DNA of 49,969 nt. Origin: UPXZ01 sp964634605 (GTDB lineage Bacteria > Bacteroidota > Bacteroidia > Bacteroidales > Paludibacteraceae). A program made the translations under genes and the position numbers. The DNA lies in assembly GCA_964634605.1 (NCBI GenBank), contig CAZWLJ010000023.1, positions 1 through 49,969 of the forward strand. Reading direction: 5' to 3'. The notes under the pieces were generated by a model that worked only from the letters and a program-made list of their open reading frames with translations, did not search any database and had not been told where the DNA came from. Shown piece after piece: positions 34,112-43,561 of this stretch. Position 1 is the first letter of the stretch. Every line of letters begins with the position of its first letter.

Positions 34112-34216
34112 CACCACTTTTTTGCAAAAGAAAGTGTGATGGGAAATTAAGCGACTAATCACTTAAAAAAGAAACGCTTAAATTTTGAGTAACACAAAAA
34201 AACAAATTTAAAAAAA

Positions 34217-34789
34217 ATGAAAACATTTGAATTATCAGGCGAAGTAAGAGAAAGTTTAGGTAAAAAATCAACAAAAGCTGCACGTGTAGCCGAAACAATC
34301 CCCTGTGTACTGTACGGAGGCAAAGAAAACCTGCATTTCACGGTAACCACAAGCGCTGTTCGTAAACTGATTTACTCATCTGAAGTATTCGTGGTGGACC
34401 TTACTGTTGGCAATAGCAAAACAAAAGCCATCATGAAGGAATTACAGTTCCACCCGGTAAATGACAAAGTTCTTCACATCGACTTCTTCGAAATCGACGA
34501 GAAAAAACCGGTTGTTGTAGAAATACCTGTAAAACTTACCGGACTGGCTGAAGGTGTAAAAGCGGGTGGTAAATTAAGCCTCGAAATGCGCAAACTGAAA
34601 GTGAAAGGTATTTACACCAATATCCCCGAGTCAATTGTAGTGGATGTAACCAGCGTAGGACTTGGAAAATCTGTTCAGGTAGGCAAACTGGCTTTGAAAG
34701 ACCTGGAAATACTGAATTCGAAAAACTCTGTAGTAGCCCAGGTGAAACTGACACGTGCTGCCCGCGGAGCTGCAGCCAATGCCCAATAA
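34217..34789 (+). CDS. rplY: 50S ribosomal protein L25 (long, Ctc-type)
   Basis: 190 residues: the long form with an N-terminal L25 domain that binds 5S rRNA (MKTFELSGEVRESLGKKSTK; VLYGGKENLHF) and a C-terminal Ctc/TL5 extension (~95-185, VEIPVKLTGLAEGVKAGGKL). The C-terminal tail is Ala/Arg rich. It has the strongest promoter seen here and a ~100-base leader. pth follows after 11 bases, an arrangement conserved widely. A terminator-like hairpin ~115 bases into pth could separate the expression of the two genes. Confidence 0.96.
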   Translation: MKTFELSGEVRESLGKKSTKAARVAETIPCVLYGGKENLHFTVTTSAVRKLIYSSEVFVVDLTVGNSKTKAIMKELQFHPVNDKVLHIDFFEIDEKKPVVVEIPVKLTGLAEGVKAGGKLSLEMRKLKVKGIYTNIPESIVVDVTSVGLGKSVQVGKLALKDLEILNSKNSVVAQVKLTRAARGAAANAQ

Positions 34790-34800
34790 TATCACGGCAA

Positions 34801-35364
34801 ATGAAGTACCTGATTGTAGGGTTGGGGAATATTGGTCCTGAATACCAGAATACCCGGCACAACATTGGATTTACAATATTGGACGCTTTTGCCAAAGCGT
34901 CCAATATTTTTTTTACAGATAACCGTTACGGAGCAACTGCCGAGGTGAAACTGAAGGGAAAGACCTTGCTGCTTCTGAAACCTTCCACCTTCATGAATCT
35001 GAGCGGTAACGCACTCCGCTACTGGATGCAAAAAGAGAATATCCCGATTGAGCAGGTTTTGGTGCTGGTCGATGACATTGCTCTGCCATTCGGCCTGCTC
35101 AGGCTCAAGCCAAAAGGCTCGGATGCCGGACACAACGGGCTCAAGAATATTCAGGAAATCCTCGGGCACAGCAACTACAATCGACTCCGTTTCGGGATAG
35201 GAAATGATTTTCCACGAGGCGGACAGGTGCATTACGTGCTAAGTAACTGGACAAACGAAGAAGCAGCGGTTCTGCCCGACAGATGTGAGAAAGCAGGTGA
35301 AATAATCAAAAGTTTCTGCCTTGCAGGAGTTCAGAATACAATGAATCAGTACAATAATAAATAG
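34801..35364 (+). CDS. pth: peptidyl-tRNA hydrolase
   Basis: 187 residues, the normal length. It releases peptides from stalled peptidyl-tRNA. Catalytic residues are visible: Asn in LVGLGNIGPEY, His in TRHNIGF (~22), Asn in STFMNLSGNA, Asp in VDDIALPFG, and the Asn pair in GSDAGHNGLKNI. The enzyme is complete. The coding region contains, at 34875-34914, a perfect 15-bp inverted repeat followed by eight T residues, encoding residues ~26-38 (the loop after the catalytic His and an IFF segment); this is a variable part of the family, so the sequence could be shaped at the RNA level. Likely cotranscribed from the rplY promoter. Confidence 0.96.
   Translation: MKYLIVGLGNIGPEYQNTRHNIGFTILDAFAKASNIFFTDNRYGATAEVKLKGKTLLLLKPSTFMNLSGNALRYWMQKENIPIEQVLVLVDDIALPFGLLRLKPKGSDAGHNGLKNIQEILGHSNYNRLRFGIGNDFPRGGQVHYVLSNWTNEEAAVLPDRCEKAGEIIKSFCLAGVQNTMNQYNNK
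34875..34914 (+). terminator. terminator-like hairpin inside the pth coding sequence
   Basis: Perfect inverted repeat: AATATTGGACGCTTT (34875-34889), loop TGCC, AAAGCGTCCAATATT (34894-34908), overlapped and followed by a run of eight T (34907-34914). Everything needed for an intrinsic terminator is present, 75 bases after the pth ATG and in the sense direction. Confidence 0.65.
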
Positions 35365-35412
35365 TACGGAGTATTAATTCTGACAGAAAAAAAGAAAACA
35401 CCCACCAGGAAA

Positions 35413-35811
35413 ATGGAAGTTAGAATTGACAAATGGCTATGGGCTGTGCGCCTGTACAAAACACGCAGCCTGGCTACCGAAGCATGCAAAAAAGGACGTA
35501 TTCTGATTCAGCAGGTTGCTGTGAAACCATCGCGGACTGTAAAAACCGGGGATATCATTCAGATAAAGCGTCCGCCGGTGTTGTACTCATTCAAAGTACT
35601 CGGGCTGGCTCAAAACAGGATGAACGCCCGCCTGGTGCCTGAATTCCTGCAGGATATAACCACAGCGGATCAGCTCAGGCTGATTGAACTGGAAAAAATT
35701 GCCGCAAAAACAGCCAGAGAACGCGGAACGGGAAGACCAACCAAAAAAGAACGCCGTGATATGGATGATTTCTTTGAGCCTTTCTTTTTGGATGAGGAGA
35801 ATGATGACTAA
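35413..35811 (+). CDS. S4-domain RNA-binding protein (Hsp15-like)
   Basis: 132 residues. The N-terminal ~60 form an S4 RNA-binding domain (EVRIDKWLWAVRLYKTRSLA, then KKGRILIQQVAVKPSRTVKTG), the arrangement of Hsp15 (HslR), which rescues 50S subunits carrying peptidyl-tRNA after chain release fails. The C-terminus is a basic stretch (GRPTKKERRDMDDF) with an acidic tail, again typical. The position ~50 bases after pth is in keeping with a role in handling blocked ribosomes. HslR is the best match, but short S4 proteins are hard to separate by eye. Confidence 0.88.
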   Translation: MEVRIDKWLWAVRLYKTRSLATEACKKGRILIQQVAVKPSRTVKTGDIIQIKRPPVLYSFKVLGLAQNRMNARLVPEFLQDITTADQLRLIELEKIAAKTARERGTGRPTKKERRDMDDFFEPFFLDEENDD

Positions 35812-35871
35812 CCGCAGGTAATAACGCGTGTTTGGATAATGAAATCTGAAAACTAAAAAAATCCGAAAATT

Positions 35872-36423
35872 ATGTTTATCGCATCGAAATTAAAGAAACG
35901 AAACGCTGTGGAGTATCTGCTCTACATGTGGCAGATTGAAGATCTTATCCGGGCTTTCGGCCTTGACCTGAATCAGATAAACGAGAAAATAGTGCAACCT
36001 TATCAGCTTTCGGATGAAGATAAAAAGAAACTATACGAATGGTATGAAAGCTTGATTGACATGATGCGCACAGAGAATGTTCAGCAAAATGGGCATATCC
36101 AGCTCAATAAAAACGTCATTATCCAATTGAGCGATTTCCACATCGAATTGCTGAAATCAGGAATTATGCCCGATTACAACAGCCTTTTTTATCGTATTTC
36201 TCCCTACCTTATGCAACTCCGGCAGAAACAAACCGATACGGAAATCACCGATATCGAGATATGTTTCAATTTCCTTTACGGAATAATGACTCTGCGGATG
36301 CAGAAATCCGAAATCACCTCCGAGACACTTGAAGCCAAGGACAGAATCAGCAAATTCATGAACCGGCTGAATGTTTATTACCAGCAATACGAATCCGGTG
36401 AATTGCAGTTTGACAGTGAATAA
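35872..36423 (+). CDS. DUF4924 family protein
   Basis: 183 residues, entirely helical by appearance, no signal or membrane segment. It begins MFIASKLKKRNAVEYLLYMW and contains IEDLIRAFGLDLNQINEKIV, the wording of DUF4924, a family restricted to Bacteroidota to my knowledge. No catalytic motif can be seen. It follows the S4 gene after 60 bases on the same strand and converges with the DUF3108 gene (23 bases apart). Function unknown. Confidence 0.82.
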   Translation: MFIASKLKKRNAVEYLLYMWQIEDLIRAFGLDLNQINEKIVQPYQLSDEDKKKLYEWYESLIDMMRTENVQQNGHIQLNKNVIIQLSDFHIELLKSGIMPDYNSLFYRISPYLMQLRQKQTDTEITDIEICFNFLYGIMTLRMQKSEITSETLEAKDRISKFMNRLNVYYQQYESGELQFDSE

Positions 36424-36446
36424 GAAAAAAACGGTCGTAAAAAGAG

Positions 36447-37199
36447 TTATTCACTTTTAAGAAGTTCCATCTTCACCCTGCCCACTTTCATGCGGGCTTC
36501 AATGAGCATGGGTAAGCGGTTTGAATCGGTCGAAATCCAGATAGTAGCCGGGTAATCCTGATTGAAAACTTTACCCTTGCCCACCTGCGGTTTGAATGCA
36601 TAGCAGTTTACCAGCTTGTTTTGCACTCTGATTTGCTCAATGCCGTTGAAAACCACTTTTGACATGATGACTTTATCAGAGGTGAAAAAAGGTATGATAA
36701 AAGAATCGCCTTTTTTAAGTTTCGAAACATCAAGCGAACGAACGAAGTAGATCATCGAAACAAAATCGTGGGTATTATCCGGAATATCAATCCGTTTGTT
36801 TTTATACGTCGCTACCTTCTTCTTCTGGTCAAAATACACCGTATCGGCATTCCTGTATTTGTTTTCTCTCACAGCCTGCCTGTACATGAGCGGAGCGCCG
36901 GAGTTCACGTCGATATATGTTTCGTATTTATTCTCTACCTGATAAAACCATTCGATAACACCTGTTGTGGCACCATACAGCGTGGCATGATAGGTGTCGC
37001 TGTTAGCTACTCTCACAGTGGATGGCTTCACACTCATCGTGGCTTCTCCGCCTTTCACATTACCGGTAAGCCCTGAACTGAATGCAATTTTATATTTCAG
37101 TTTTTCCCCTTTTATGATTTTCCAGTTTGCTCCGTATGAGTTTTGAGCTATAAGAAGTAAGAAAAAAATACCTGCAAATAATCTTCTGATATCTTTCAT
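36447..37199 (-). CDS. secreted DUF3108 domain protein
   Basis: 250 residues with a signal peptide (MKDIRRLFAGIFFLLLIAQNSYG). The body is beta-rich (GEKLKYKIAFSSGLTGNVKG, VIEWFYQVENKYETYIDVN, FIIPFFTSDKVIMSKVVFNG) and ends in TIWISTDSNRLPMLIEARMK, matching the lipocalin-like DUF3108 fold, which is often found in outer-envelope transport. It stands alone on the minus strand, divergent from the alpha-2-macroglobulin gene with ~300 bases between them. Function unknown. Confidence 0.83.
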   Translation of the reverse strand: MKDIRRLFAGIFFLLLIAQNSYGANWKIIKGEKLKYKIAFSSGLTGNVKGGEATMSVKPSTVRVANSDTYHATLYGATTGVIEWFYQVENKYETYIDVNSGAPLMYRQAVRENKYRNADTVYFDQKKKVATYKNKRIDIPDNTHDFVSMIYFVRSLDVSKLKKGDSFIIPFFTSDKVIMSKVVFNGIEQIRVQNKLVNCYAFKPQVGKGKVFNQDYPATIWISTDSNRLPMLIEARMKVGRVKMELLKSE

Positions 37200-37440
37200 G
37201 TTTAAAAAAATGTTTATATTCGGTCGTCAAAAAGCATTCCAAAACAGTATATTCCTGTTTTTTTTAAATTTAATTACAGTATTAGCACTTCCGGCTGTAT
37301 TTTTCAGTCATAAGTGTCAGAATGAAACCAACGGGAGAATCAGGCTAATGAAAACTGTCAGGTTCATAAAAAATCATATTCCCTTTCGCATGTGTGGCAT
37401 GTATATTGAAGCGATTTTTAAATTTATTACGAATTAAACG
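37200..37440. other. 241-base AT-rich spacer between divergent genes
   Basis: Between the start of the DUF3108 gene and the -7 element of the alpha-2-macroglobulin gene I see no coding frame with protein-like composition. It holds the promoters for both directions. Confidence 0.4.
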
Positions 37441-37448
37441 TAATTTTG
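37441..37448 (+). promoter_or_regulatory. -7 element of the alpha-2-macroglobulin gene
   Basis: TAATTTTG, an exact TAnnTTTG match, 56 bases before the ATG at 37505. A weak T-rich -33 region (TTTTTA) lies 20-21 bases upstream. Confidence 0.45.
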
Positions 37449-37504
37449 CAACACAAAGTATTGAGTTCGGGTGTTATAACATTATTCATCAAAAAAAACA
37501 GGCC

Positions 37505-40500
37505 ATGAAACGGATTTATTCTGGTTTAATACTATCATTCATATTGGTTGCCACGCTGGTAACCATTTCACTGGCACAAAAACCTAAAGCAACATCAATG
37601 GAAACACGCTGGAAAAAAGTAGAGCAATATGCTCAGCAGGATTTGCCCGAATCGGCTCTGAAAGAGGTCGACGCCATTCTGGAGCAGGCAAAAAAGGACA
37701 ATAATTCACCCGAAATCATTAAGGCGATGGTGTCAAAAATGCGATTCATCATCGACAAGAATCCCGATGAAACCGAAAAACTTATCCGGGAGTTTGAAGT
37801 TTACACGAATAAAACAACCAACCCGGCAGAGAAAGCAATCATGCTATCCATGACAGCCGAGCTGTACTGCATATATTACCAAAACGACCAGTACAAAATT
37901 GACAGACGTACCGAATTTCAGGGCTTCGAGCCTGATGACATGAAGGAATGGACAAAAAACATCTTTGTCGAAAAAATTGTAAAATATGCCAATTTGTCAC
38001 TTGGTGATGCTGAAGTGCTACAAAAAACGAAATCACAGACATACGCCCCTATCATCGATCAGGGAAAAGACAGCCGCGACATGCAACCTACGCTGTTCGA
38101 CTTTCTGGCCTACCGGAAAATTGAAATACTTGAAAATTTCAACGAAAACGACGAAGACGAAGATACCGGATTTGATATGATCTCAGCGGTTGATACAACT
38201 TATACAGTGATTTCCGGCGAAACATCCACCGGATTGTCTGAAGGTACCCAACCCGAACAAATTACGAAGGCGATAACTGAAACTTACGACCAGCTGATTT
38301 TTTTCAACAAAAAGCAGAAAAATAAACCAGCAACTATTTACGCCGAATTACAGAAACTCGATTTTACAAATCAGGAAAAGGATGAAAATTACCTGAAAGA
38401 ACTCGAAAGGCTTGAGAATCAAAACTCAGATAATGAATCAGTTGTGGAAGTGATGGCAGCTAAGGCCCATTATCTGCTTGACAAAGAGAATGAATCGGAC
38501 AAAACAGATAATTCCAAAAAACTGGCTTTTGATATTGCATCTGAAGGTATAAAAAAATACCCGAAATACAAGCGAATCGGAATACTTGAGAATATCCGCA
38601 GGCAATTGCTTCAGAAATCGGTTGAATCATACTGCAACATATTCGTACGACCGAATTCACCGCTTAAAATAAATCTGACAAGCAAAAATATCAAAACGCT
38701 GAAACTGTCTGTTTACAGGTTGAATATCACTTCCCCCGAGTATTATATGTATCGCGCCAACCGTCAGAACGACAGGCAGTTGTATCCAAAACACACGCTT
38801 GTTTCTACCCAAACAATCAACCCCGCTGCAGATCCGAACATGAATTCCGTGACTACCGGAGTGGAAATAAAAACAGGTGATTACGGTATTTACGAGTTTG
38901 TACTGGAAGAAAACAAACCTTCCGCTTCTGACGAAAAAGCGGTGGGCTTTTTTATTACAACTGATTTATCATTCATCCAGCGAAACGCGGGCAACCGGAC
39001 AAATGATATATTCGTTCTCAACCGGACAACCGGAAATCCTGAAAAAAACGTGAACGTAACATCATACGAAAAAACCTGGGGAGGCTCCGCCTACCAGATT
39101 AAATTACAAAACCACACTCTGACCAATGCCGATGGACTTGCTACATTACGTTTCGCGAAAGACTACGGCGACAATCTTCTGGTGTTCGAAAAGGGGAATG
39201 ACAAGTACTTTACTGAAGGTTCAGACTTTTACGACTATGGATTGAATCAGGCCTCGGATATGGATGACGATGCAAAATCCACCTCGCTTTTCACCGACCG
39301 TTCACTTTATCGGCCAGGCCAGACTGTTTATTTTAAGGGAATTATCTATAAAAGTAAAAAACAGGAAATAGTAGCAGGAGAAAATGCCACCATCGAACTT
39401 TTCAATGCAAACAACGAAAAGACAGGTGAAAAAACGGTGAAAACCAATGAATTTGGTTCTTTCTCGGGTGAATTTATCCTTCCTGAAAGCGGACTGAACG
39501 GCGCATACCGCCTGCAAAGCGGGGGTAATTCCGTCAGCATCTGGGTGGAAGAATACAAGCGCCCTACCTTCGAAGTGACAGTAAACCGACCGAAAGAGGA
39601 AGTGCGATTTGGCGAAGAGGTAAAAGTGAAAGGTGAGGTAAAAGCTTATGCCGGTTATGCCATTCCGAACGCAGCAGTAAAATACCGGGTTGTACGCCGT
39701 CCGCACCGCTTCTGGTGGTGGCACAGTGAACCGGAACAAGTTATTGCAAGCGGTACCACCACAACGGGCGCTGATGGTAGTTACGAAGTGTCTTTTATCC
39801 CCAAAAAAGGAAAAACATCTGAAACCGGCTGGTGGCGGGGTAATAACGACCAGTTCTATTCCTACACCGTTTATGCTGACGTTACCGATACGAAAGGTGA
39901 AACACAACAGGGGGAACAGACCATCTCCGTGGGCGACAAGTCGCTGTTTATTCTGGCAGAAATAGCTCCGAAAGTGGAAAAATCAAAACCGCTGACTCTG
40001 GATGTAACTACTCAGACACTCAACGGAGAGTTGGTGGTGTCAGCAGTGAATTATTGCGTTGAGGAGTTGCAGCCTTCTGCCCTTTACTACGAGGAACTGA
40101 ACGACACAACCCGACTGAAAGAGTTGCATAAAGTTATGAGCGGTTCATTCCATACAAAAGAAAAGCTTACACTTGACCTGAAGAAACTTCCTTCGGGCAT
40201 CTACAAAATCACCTTCAAAACCAGAGACAACCGCGGAAACGAGGTAAAAGAAGCAAAACGATTTGTACTTTACGAAAACAACGATAAAAAACCGCCGGTA
40301 AAAACATACAGCTGGTTTATCCCTGAAAAAACAGAAGTTTACTCCGGCGAAAATGCTGTGGTTAAATTCGGCACATCTACCCGCAACACGGCTGTTTTAT
40401 ACGAACTGATGCAGGGAAAAACCGTACTTGAACGCCGCTGGATAACGTTCAACGATGAAATTCAAACCTTCAGCATACCCTTTACAGCAGCGTATGGAGC

Positions 40501-43447
40501 AGGTATTACGGTCGTTTTCACCTTTGTGAAAGATGAGAAAATATTCACCCAACAGGTAAATATCACCCGAAAGTATGAGGAAAAGAAACTTACACCCACA
40601 GTCAGTGTATTTCGGGATATGCTGAAACCTGGTGAAAAAGCTGAATGGACCATCAACATCCCTCAATCGGGTGATAAAAAAACAGCTGAACTTCTGATCG
40701 GCATGTATGATGCATCGCTCGATGCTATCCGGCCCCACAACTGGACTTTCGACCCGGCATACCATGAATTTATCCCCTGGACACCGGCGTGGACATTCCG
40801 GGGAACGGATTCGGACAATATAAACATCTGGTTCCGGGAGCAGTACAAAAATGTTCCTGATTATGAATTCGATGAGCTGAACTGGTTTGGGCTTCCTTTG
40901 GGTTACAGAAGATGGTACGGGAACCGAAATGCAAGATTTTCAGCTTCTGTCATGCGAAAAAGCTCCCGGGGTGAGTCTGTGATGGAAATGGAGGTATTAG
41001 ACGCATCATTCTCAAAATCAGCCCGTCAAAGCGATGAAATGGCTGTGAATGCAATTACTCTGAATGAGAGTGTAACCGTCAGCACACAGTCGAAAAAGGA
41101 AGAATCCGGTGGTCAGGCAGAGAAACCTGCAAAAGTGCGTGAAAATTTCAACGAAACAGCCTTTTTCTATCCTCAGCTCCACACCGATAAAAAGGGGAAT
41201 GTGAAAGTGAGTTTCACATCGCCCGAAAGCCTCACCCGCTGGAATGTAAAAATGATGGCACACACAGCTGACTTGTATTTTGGTCAGGAAACCATGCAGG
41301 CAATCACACAGAAAGAACTGATGGTGCAGATGAATCTTCCCCGGTTCGTACGACGTTCGGACAAACTGACACTGGCAGCTAACGTGATAAATATGACGGA
41401 GAATGCCGTTACAGCAACAGTTGAATTAGAAATCATTAATCCCGAAACAAATAAACAGGTTGCACTTCAATCGGAAAACCAGCAAAAAATCACGCTGGAT
41501 CCGAAAGGAACTAAAGCGGTGGAATGGAAACTGAACGAGCTGAAAGATTTTGATCTGGTGACGGCAAAAGTGACTGCTGAATCGGAAAATTTCTCCGACG
41601 GCGAACAGAAATACCTGCCTGTATTGCCCGACAAAGTGATGATTACCGAAAATCAGCCATTGACCACACGTTCCGGCCAGACCCGGACATTCGAATTCAG
41701 TAGCTTCATTAACCAGATGAAGAGTGTTGATACAAAGAGTTTTACGGTTGAATTTGCAGACAACCCTGCCTGGTATGCTGTGCAGGCATTACCGACCCTG
41801 TCTGAACCTGCAAGCGAAAACGCCATTGACTATCTGACGGCTTACTACGTGAATAAACTGGCAGGCTACATCGCCAATGCTAACCCGAAAATTTCCGGCA
41901 CGTTCGACCAGTGGAAAAAAACCGGTGGAAATCGCGATGCACTTCTCTCCAATCTGCAAAAGAATCAGGAACTGAAAAATATGCTGCTTGAAGAAACCCC
42001 CTGGATAATGGAAGCAAAAGACGAAACAGAGCAGAAAAAGCGGATAGCCCTGCTTTTTGACCTCAACCAGCAAAAAAATCAGTCTGATAAATACCTGGAT
42101 AAACTGTTGAAACTTCAAACTCCCAACGGAGGTTTCAGCTGGTTCGAGAAAATGCCCGAAAGCAGATACATTACTCAGGAAGTATTGCTCAACCTGGCAC
42201 GCCTGAACAAAATGACGAAAGAAAATCGCGGTATCCGAGAAGATGACATGGTAAAAAAAGCACTGAATTACCTGGATTTGATGATGGCAAAAGATTTCGC
42301 CGAACTCAAAAAATGGAACAAGGAATACGATAAAAACAACGTAATTAACAATCTGCAGCTTTTCTACCTGCATATGCGTTCCGAATATAAGGATGTTCCG
42401 GTAGCTGAAACGGCAAAACCTGCGGTAGAATTTTACAGGGCACAGTCCGAAAAATACTGGACCTCATTTACACTTTATGGAAAAGCCATGATGGCAACTG
42501 TGGCTCATCGGAACGAAAAAAAACAGATTGCAAACAGCATAATGAAATCGCTCTCTGAAAATGCACTGAAAACGGATGAACTCGGGATGTACTGGGCCAG
42601 AAACACAAGCGGATGGAGTTGGTACGAACGCCCGATAGCCGTTCAAACTGCTCTGATAGAAGCATTCACAGAAATTTCAGAAGAGAATGCCGAAGCCGAT
42701 GAAATGAAAATATGGCTGTTGAAACAAAAACAAACACAACGCTGGGATACTCCCATCAGCACTACGGACGCCATCTATGCACTGCTCAATTACGGTTCAG
42801 ACTGGCTGGCTGATACAGGTGACACCACGATTAAACTTGGCGGCAGGATTATTACCCCTTCAGCAAAGGAAGCAGGTACCGGATACTTCAGGGAAGATAT
42901 CCCGGTGGCCACACTGAAACCTGAATCCGGAAAAATTACTGTATCCGGAAGAGGCTCAAAAGGAATCGGTTGGGGAGCGGCATACTGGCAATACTATCAG
43001 AATCAGGACCAGGTGAAAAGTCACGGAAAAGAAATGAATATCAGCAAAAAACTATTCGTTGAAAAAGTAGTTAACGGCAAAAAAACAATCGTACCGGCTG
43101 AGCAAACTGCCCTGAACAAGGGTGATAAGGTGATTACACGGTTAGTTTTGACTACCGGCAGAGATCTTGAATTCGTGGTGCTGAAAGATTTGCGTGCTGC
43201 CTGCCTGGAACCGGTCGATCAGACTTCGGGTTTTGAGTGGCGCGACGGGGCAGGTTATTACCGCACCATCAAAGATGCTTCCACTCAGTACTTTTTTGAT
43301 TTCCTGCCCAAAGGAACCTATGTATTCGAATATGAAGTGTGGGTAAGTAATACCGGCACCTTCACCAGTGGCATATCGAGCGTTCAGTGTATGTACGCAC
43401 CCGAGTTTGCCAGTCATACCGGTGGTGAAAAAATTATGATAAACTAA
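37505..43447 (+). CDS. alpha-2-macroglobulin-family protein lacking the thioester
   Basis: 1980 residues from ATG 37505 (MKRIYSGLILSFILVATLV), which gives a signal peptide ending at SLA; the frame is open further upstream but without a signal. The N-terminal ~400 residues are helical repeats; then come beta-sandwich MG domains, including the MG2-like TSLFTDRSLYRPGQTVYFKG and YKRPTFEVTVNRPKEEVRFG, then the A2M core SFTSPESLTRWNVKMMAHTA and a helical C-terminal region (NGGFSWFEKMPESRYITQEV). Where thioester members have CxEQ, this has LSEPASENAIDYLT (about 41800-41833). Bacterial homologues trap invading proteases; without the thioester this one could only act by conformational trapping or be structural. 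No PbpC gene is adjacent. Confidence 0.88.
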   Translation: MKRIYSGLILSFILVATLVTISLAQKPKATSMETRWKKVEQYAQQDLPESALKEVDAILEQAKKDNNSPEIIKAMVSKMRFIIDKNPDETEKLIREFEVYTNKTTNPAEKAIMLSMTAELYCIYYQNDQYKIDRRTEFQGFEPDDMKEWTKNIFVEKIVKYANLSLGDAEVLQKTKSQTYAPIIDQGKDSRDMQPTLFDFLAYRKIEILENFNENDEDEDTGFDMISAVDTTYTVISGETSTGLSEGTQPEQITKAITETYDQLIFFNKKQKNKPATIYAELQKLDFTNQEKDENYLKELERLENQNSDNESVVEVMAAKAHYLLDKENESDKTDNSKKLAFDIASEGIKKYPKYKRIGILENIRRQLLQKSVESYCNIFVRPNSPLKINLTSKNIKTLKLSVYRLNITSPEYYMYRANRQNDRQLYPKHTLVSTQTINPAADPNMNSVTTGVEIKTGDYGIYEFVLEENKPSASDEKAVGFFITTDLSFIQRNAGNRTNDIFVLNRTTGNPEKNVNVTSYEKTWGGSAYQIKLQNHTLTNADGLATLRFAKDYGDNLLVFEKGNDKYFTEGSDFYDYGLNQASDMDDDAKSTSLFTDRSLYRPGQTVYFKGIIYKSKKQEIVAGENATIELFNANNEKTGEKTVKTNEFGSFSGEFILPESGLNGAYRLQSGGNSVSIWVEEYKRPTFEVTVNRPKEEVRFGEEVKVKGEVKAYAGYAIPNAAVKYRVVRRPHRFWWWHSEPEQVIASGTTTTGADGSYEVSFIPKKGKTSETGWWRGNNDQFYSYTVYADVTDTKGETQQGEQTISVGDKSLFILAEIAPKVEKSKPLTLDVTTQTLNGELVVSAVNYCVEELQPSALYYEELNDTTRLKELHKVMSGSFHTKEKLTLDLKKLPSGIYKITFKTRDNRGNEVKEAKRFVLYENNDKKPPVKTYSWFIPEKTEVYSGENAVVKFGTSTRNTAVLYELMQGKTVLERRWITFNDEIQTFSIPFTAAYGAGITVVFTFVKDEKIFTQQVNITRKYEEKKLTPTVSVFRDMLKPGEKAEWTINIPQSGDKKTAELLIGMYDASLDAIRPHNWTFDPAYHEFIPWTPAWTFRGTDSDNINIWFREQYKNVPDYEFDELNWFGLPLGYRRWYGNRNARFSASVMRKSSRGESVMEMEVLDASFSKSARQSDEMAVNAITLNESVTVSTQSKKEESGGQAEKPAKVRENFNETAFFYPQLHTDKKGNVKVSFTSPESLTRWNVKMMAHTADLYFGQETMQAITQKELMVQMNLPRFVRRSDKLTLAANVINMTENAVTATVELEIINPETNKQVALQSENQQKITLDPKGTKAVEWKLNELKDFDLVTAKVTAESENFSDGEQKYLPVLPDKVMITENQPLTTRSGQTRTFEFSSFINQMKSVDTKSFTVEFADNPAWYAVQALPTLSEPASENAIDYLTAYYVNKLAGYIANANPKISGTFDQWKKTGGNRDALLSNLQKNQELKNMLLEETPWIMEAKDETEQKKRIALLFDLNQQKNQSDKYLDKLLKLQTPNGGFSWFEKMPESRYITQEVLLNLARLNKMTKENRGIREDDMVKKALNYLDLMMAKDFAELKKWNKEYDKNNVINNLQLFYLHMRSEYKDVPVAETAKPAVEFYRAQSEKYWTSFTLYGKAMMATVAHRNEKKQIANSIMKSLSENALKTDELGMYWARNTSGWSWYERPIAVQTALIEAFTEISEENAEADEMKIWLLKQKQTQRWDTPISTTDAIYALLNYGSDWLADTGDTTIKLGGRIITPSAKEAGTGYFREDIPVATLKPESGKITVSGRGSKGIGWGAAYWQYYQNQDQVKSHGKEMNISKKLFVEKVVNGKKTIVPAEQTALNKGDKVITRLVLTTGRDLEFVVLKDLRAACLEPVDQTSGFEWRDGAGYYRTIKDASTQYFFDFLPKGTYVFEYEVWVSNTGTFTSGISSVQCMYAPEFASHTGGEKIMIN

Positions 43448-43487
43448 CAGGCTTCAACAAAATTTAAGAAACTTTTTTTCTTACAAA

Positions 43488-43530
43488 AAATGAAGGTGAC
43501 CCGGAATTGGGACACCTTCATAGTTTTTTA
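43488..43530. terminator. bidirectional terminator after the alpha-2-macroglobulin gene
   Basis: ATGAAGGTG (43490-43498) pairs with CACCTTCAT (43513-43521), extended inward by CCC/GGG, with T tracts on both sides (AGTTTTTT on the plus strand and TTTTTTGTAAG on the minus strand). It separates two converging genes. Confidence 0.8.
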
Positions 43531-43561
43531 AGACTAGTCATCATTTATGTTTTTCTGCAAG

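Noticed and set aside
40045..40070. NYCVEELQ as a possible thioester motif in the alpha-2-macroglobulin
   Set aside because: The motif lacks the CxEQ order and lies in an N-terminal beta domain, far from the A2M core where the thioester belongs.
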